Part shown: piece by piece, positions 13,261-13,346 of the stretch | Numbering within the stretch: position 1 is the first letter of the stretch | Layout of the letters: each line of letters opens with the position of its first letter | Assembly: GCA_002432025.1 (NCBI GenBank) | Contig: DJFE01000009.1 | Location: 837-14,182 of the forward strand | DNA length: 13,346 nucleotides | Source: Candidatus Avelusimicrobium stercoris | Lineage (GTDB): Bacteria > Elusimicrobiota > Elusimicrobia > Elusimicrobiales > Elusimicrobiaceae | Reading direction: 5' to 3' | Notes under the pieces: generated by a model | Database searches by the model: none | What the model saw: only the letters and a program-made list of their open reading frames with translations | Told to the model about the DNA's origin: nothing | Position numbers and translations under genes: made by a program

Positions 13261-13290
13261 ATTTTCTCCTTTTTGTTTTTGGAGAAAATA
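13260..13290 (-). promoter_or_regulatory. Hairpin sequestering the pilin ribosome binding site
   Basis: TATTTTCTCC (13260-13269) and GGAGAAAATA (13281-13290) are exact reverse complements separated by an 11-base T-rich loop. In the mRNA (minus strand) the 3' arm contains GGAG of the Shine-Dalgarno, the spacer and the A of the AUG. The hairpin would therefore hide the ribosome binding site. The stem is mostly A-U with three G-C pairs, so it could open easily. Confidence 0.7.
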
Positions 13291-13304
13291 CAACAAAAAC
13301 GGCT

Positions 13305-13332
13305 GTTATATTTGAGCCATTCCGGGTATAAA
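13305..13332 (-). promoter_or_regulatory. Possible promoter of the pilin gene
   Basis: On the minus strand, TTTATA (13332-13327) and TATAAC (13310-13305) are 16 bases apart and could be weak -35 and -10 elements. Transcription would then start near 13298, just upstream of the hairpin that covers the ribosome binding site. I looked for a sigma-54 GG-N10-GC pattern, common for pilins, and did not find one with correct spacing. Confidence 0.3.
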
Positions 13333-13346
13333 GGCCAAAACGTGGT

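Noticed and set aside
13261..13296. Pilin start at 13296
   Set aside because: It would put 12 extra residues before the class III leader; AAGGAG sits properly before the ATG at 13260.

Overview
The window looks like a chromosomal segment of an Elusimicrobiota-type bacterium, probably an animal-gut Elusimicrobium relative. The basis is a type IV pilin whose N-terminus and length resemble the expanded pilin families I remember from that phylum, together with a Gram-negative envelope gene set (lipoproteins, AmiC-like amidase, M23 peptidase, bactofilin). This is recall of family features, not a database match. Most genes have moderate-to-high GC, strong AGGAG-type ribosome binding sites and compact rho-independent terminators.

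Layout. Bases 1-460 carry no gene but hold five copies of a short palindromic repeat whose stems covary. On the minus strand, 3778 down to 513 is a run of four genes: Nif3/DUF34 metal protein, M20 metallopeptidase, GspG-like pseudopilin and prepilin peptidase. A terminator hairpin sits before the last gene. Divergent from this run is a long N-acetylmuramoyl-L-alanine amidase (3803-5719), with only 24 bp between the two start codons.

Bases 5720-8850 form a visibly AT-rich island with different codon use. It opens with a roughly 250-nt stretch that folds into several stems, ends in a strong terminator and shows a possible loop-to-upstream pseudoknot, so it is a candidate non-coding RNA of unknown family. 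It is followed by an orphan HsdR-N-like PD-(D/E)XK protein, a zinc-ribbon/TM2 membrane protein and two unrecognised lipoproteins, closed by a terminator. This is the part of the window most likely to hold something undescribed.

From 11872 down to 8922, on the minus strand, is a cell-shape/envelope operon: M23 endopeptidase, bactofilin, a SurA-N-type membrane protein and a PfkB-family sugar/nucleoside kinase. Divergent from it is a TlpA-like thioredoxin lipoprotein (11936-12415). After that comes a frameshifted scrap of a DUF2339-type membrane protein (about 12459-12753). The window ends with a type IV pilin gene on the minus strand (13260-12790). Its Shine-Dalgarno sequence lies in a perfect 10-bp hairpin.

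Functionally, the prepilin peptidase would process both the pseudopilin and the pilin seen here. The amidase, M23 peptidase and bactofilin fit peptidoglycan remodelling and shape. The island genes have no evident link to either theme.
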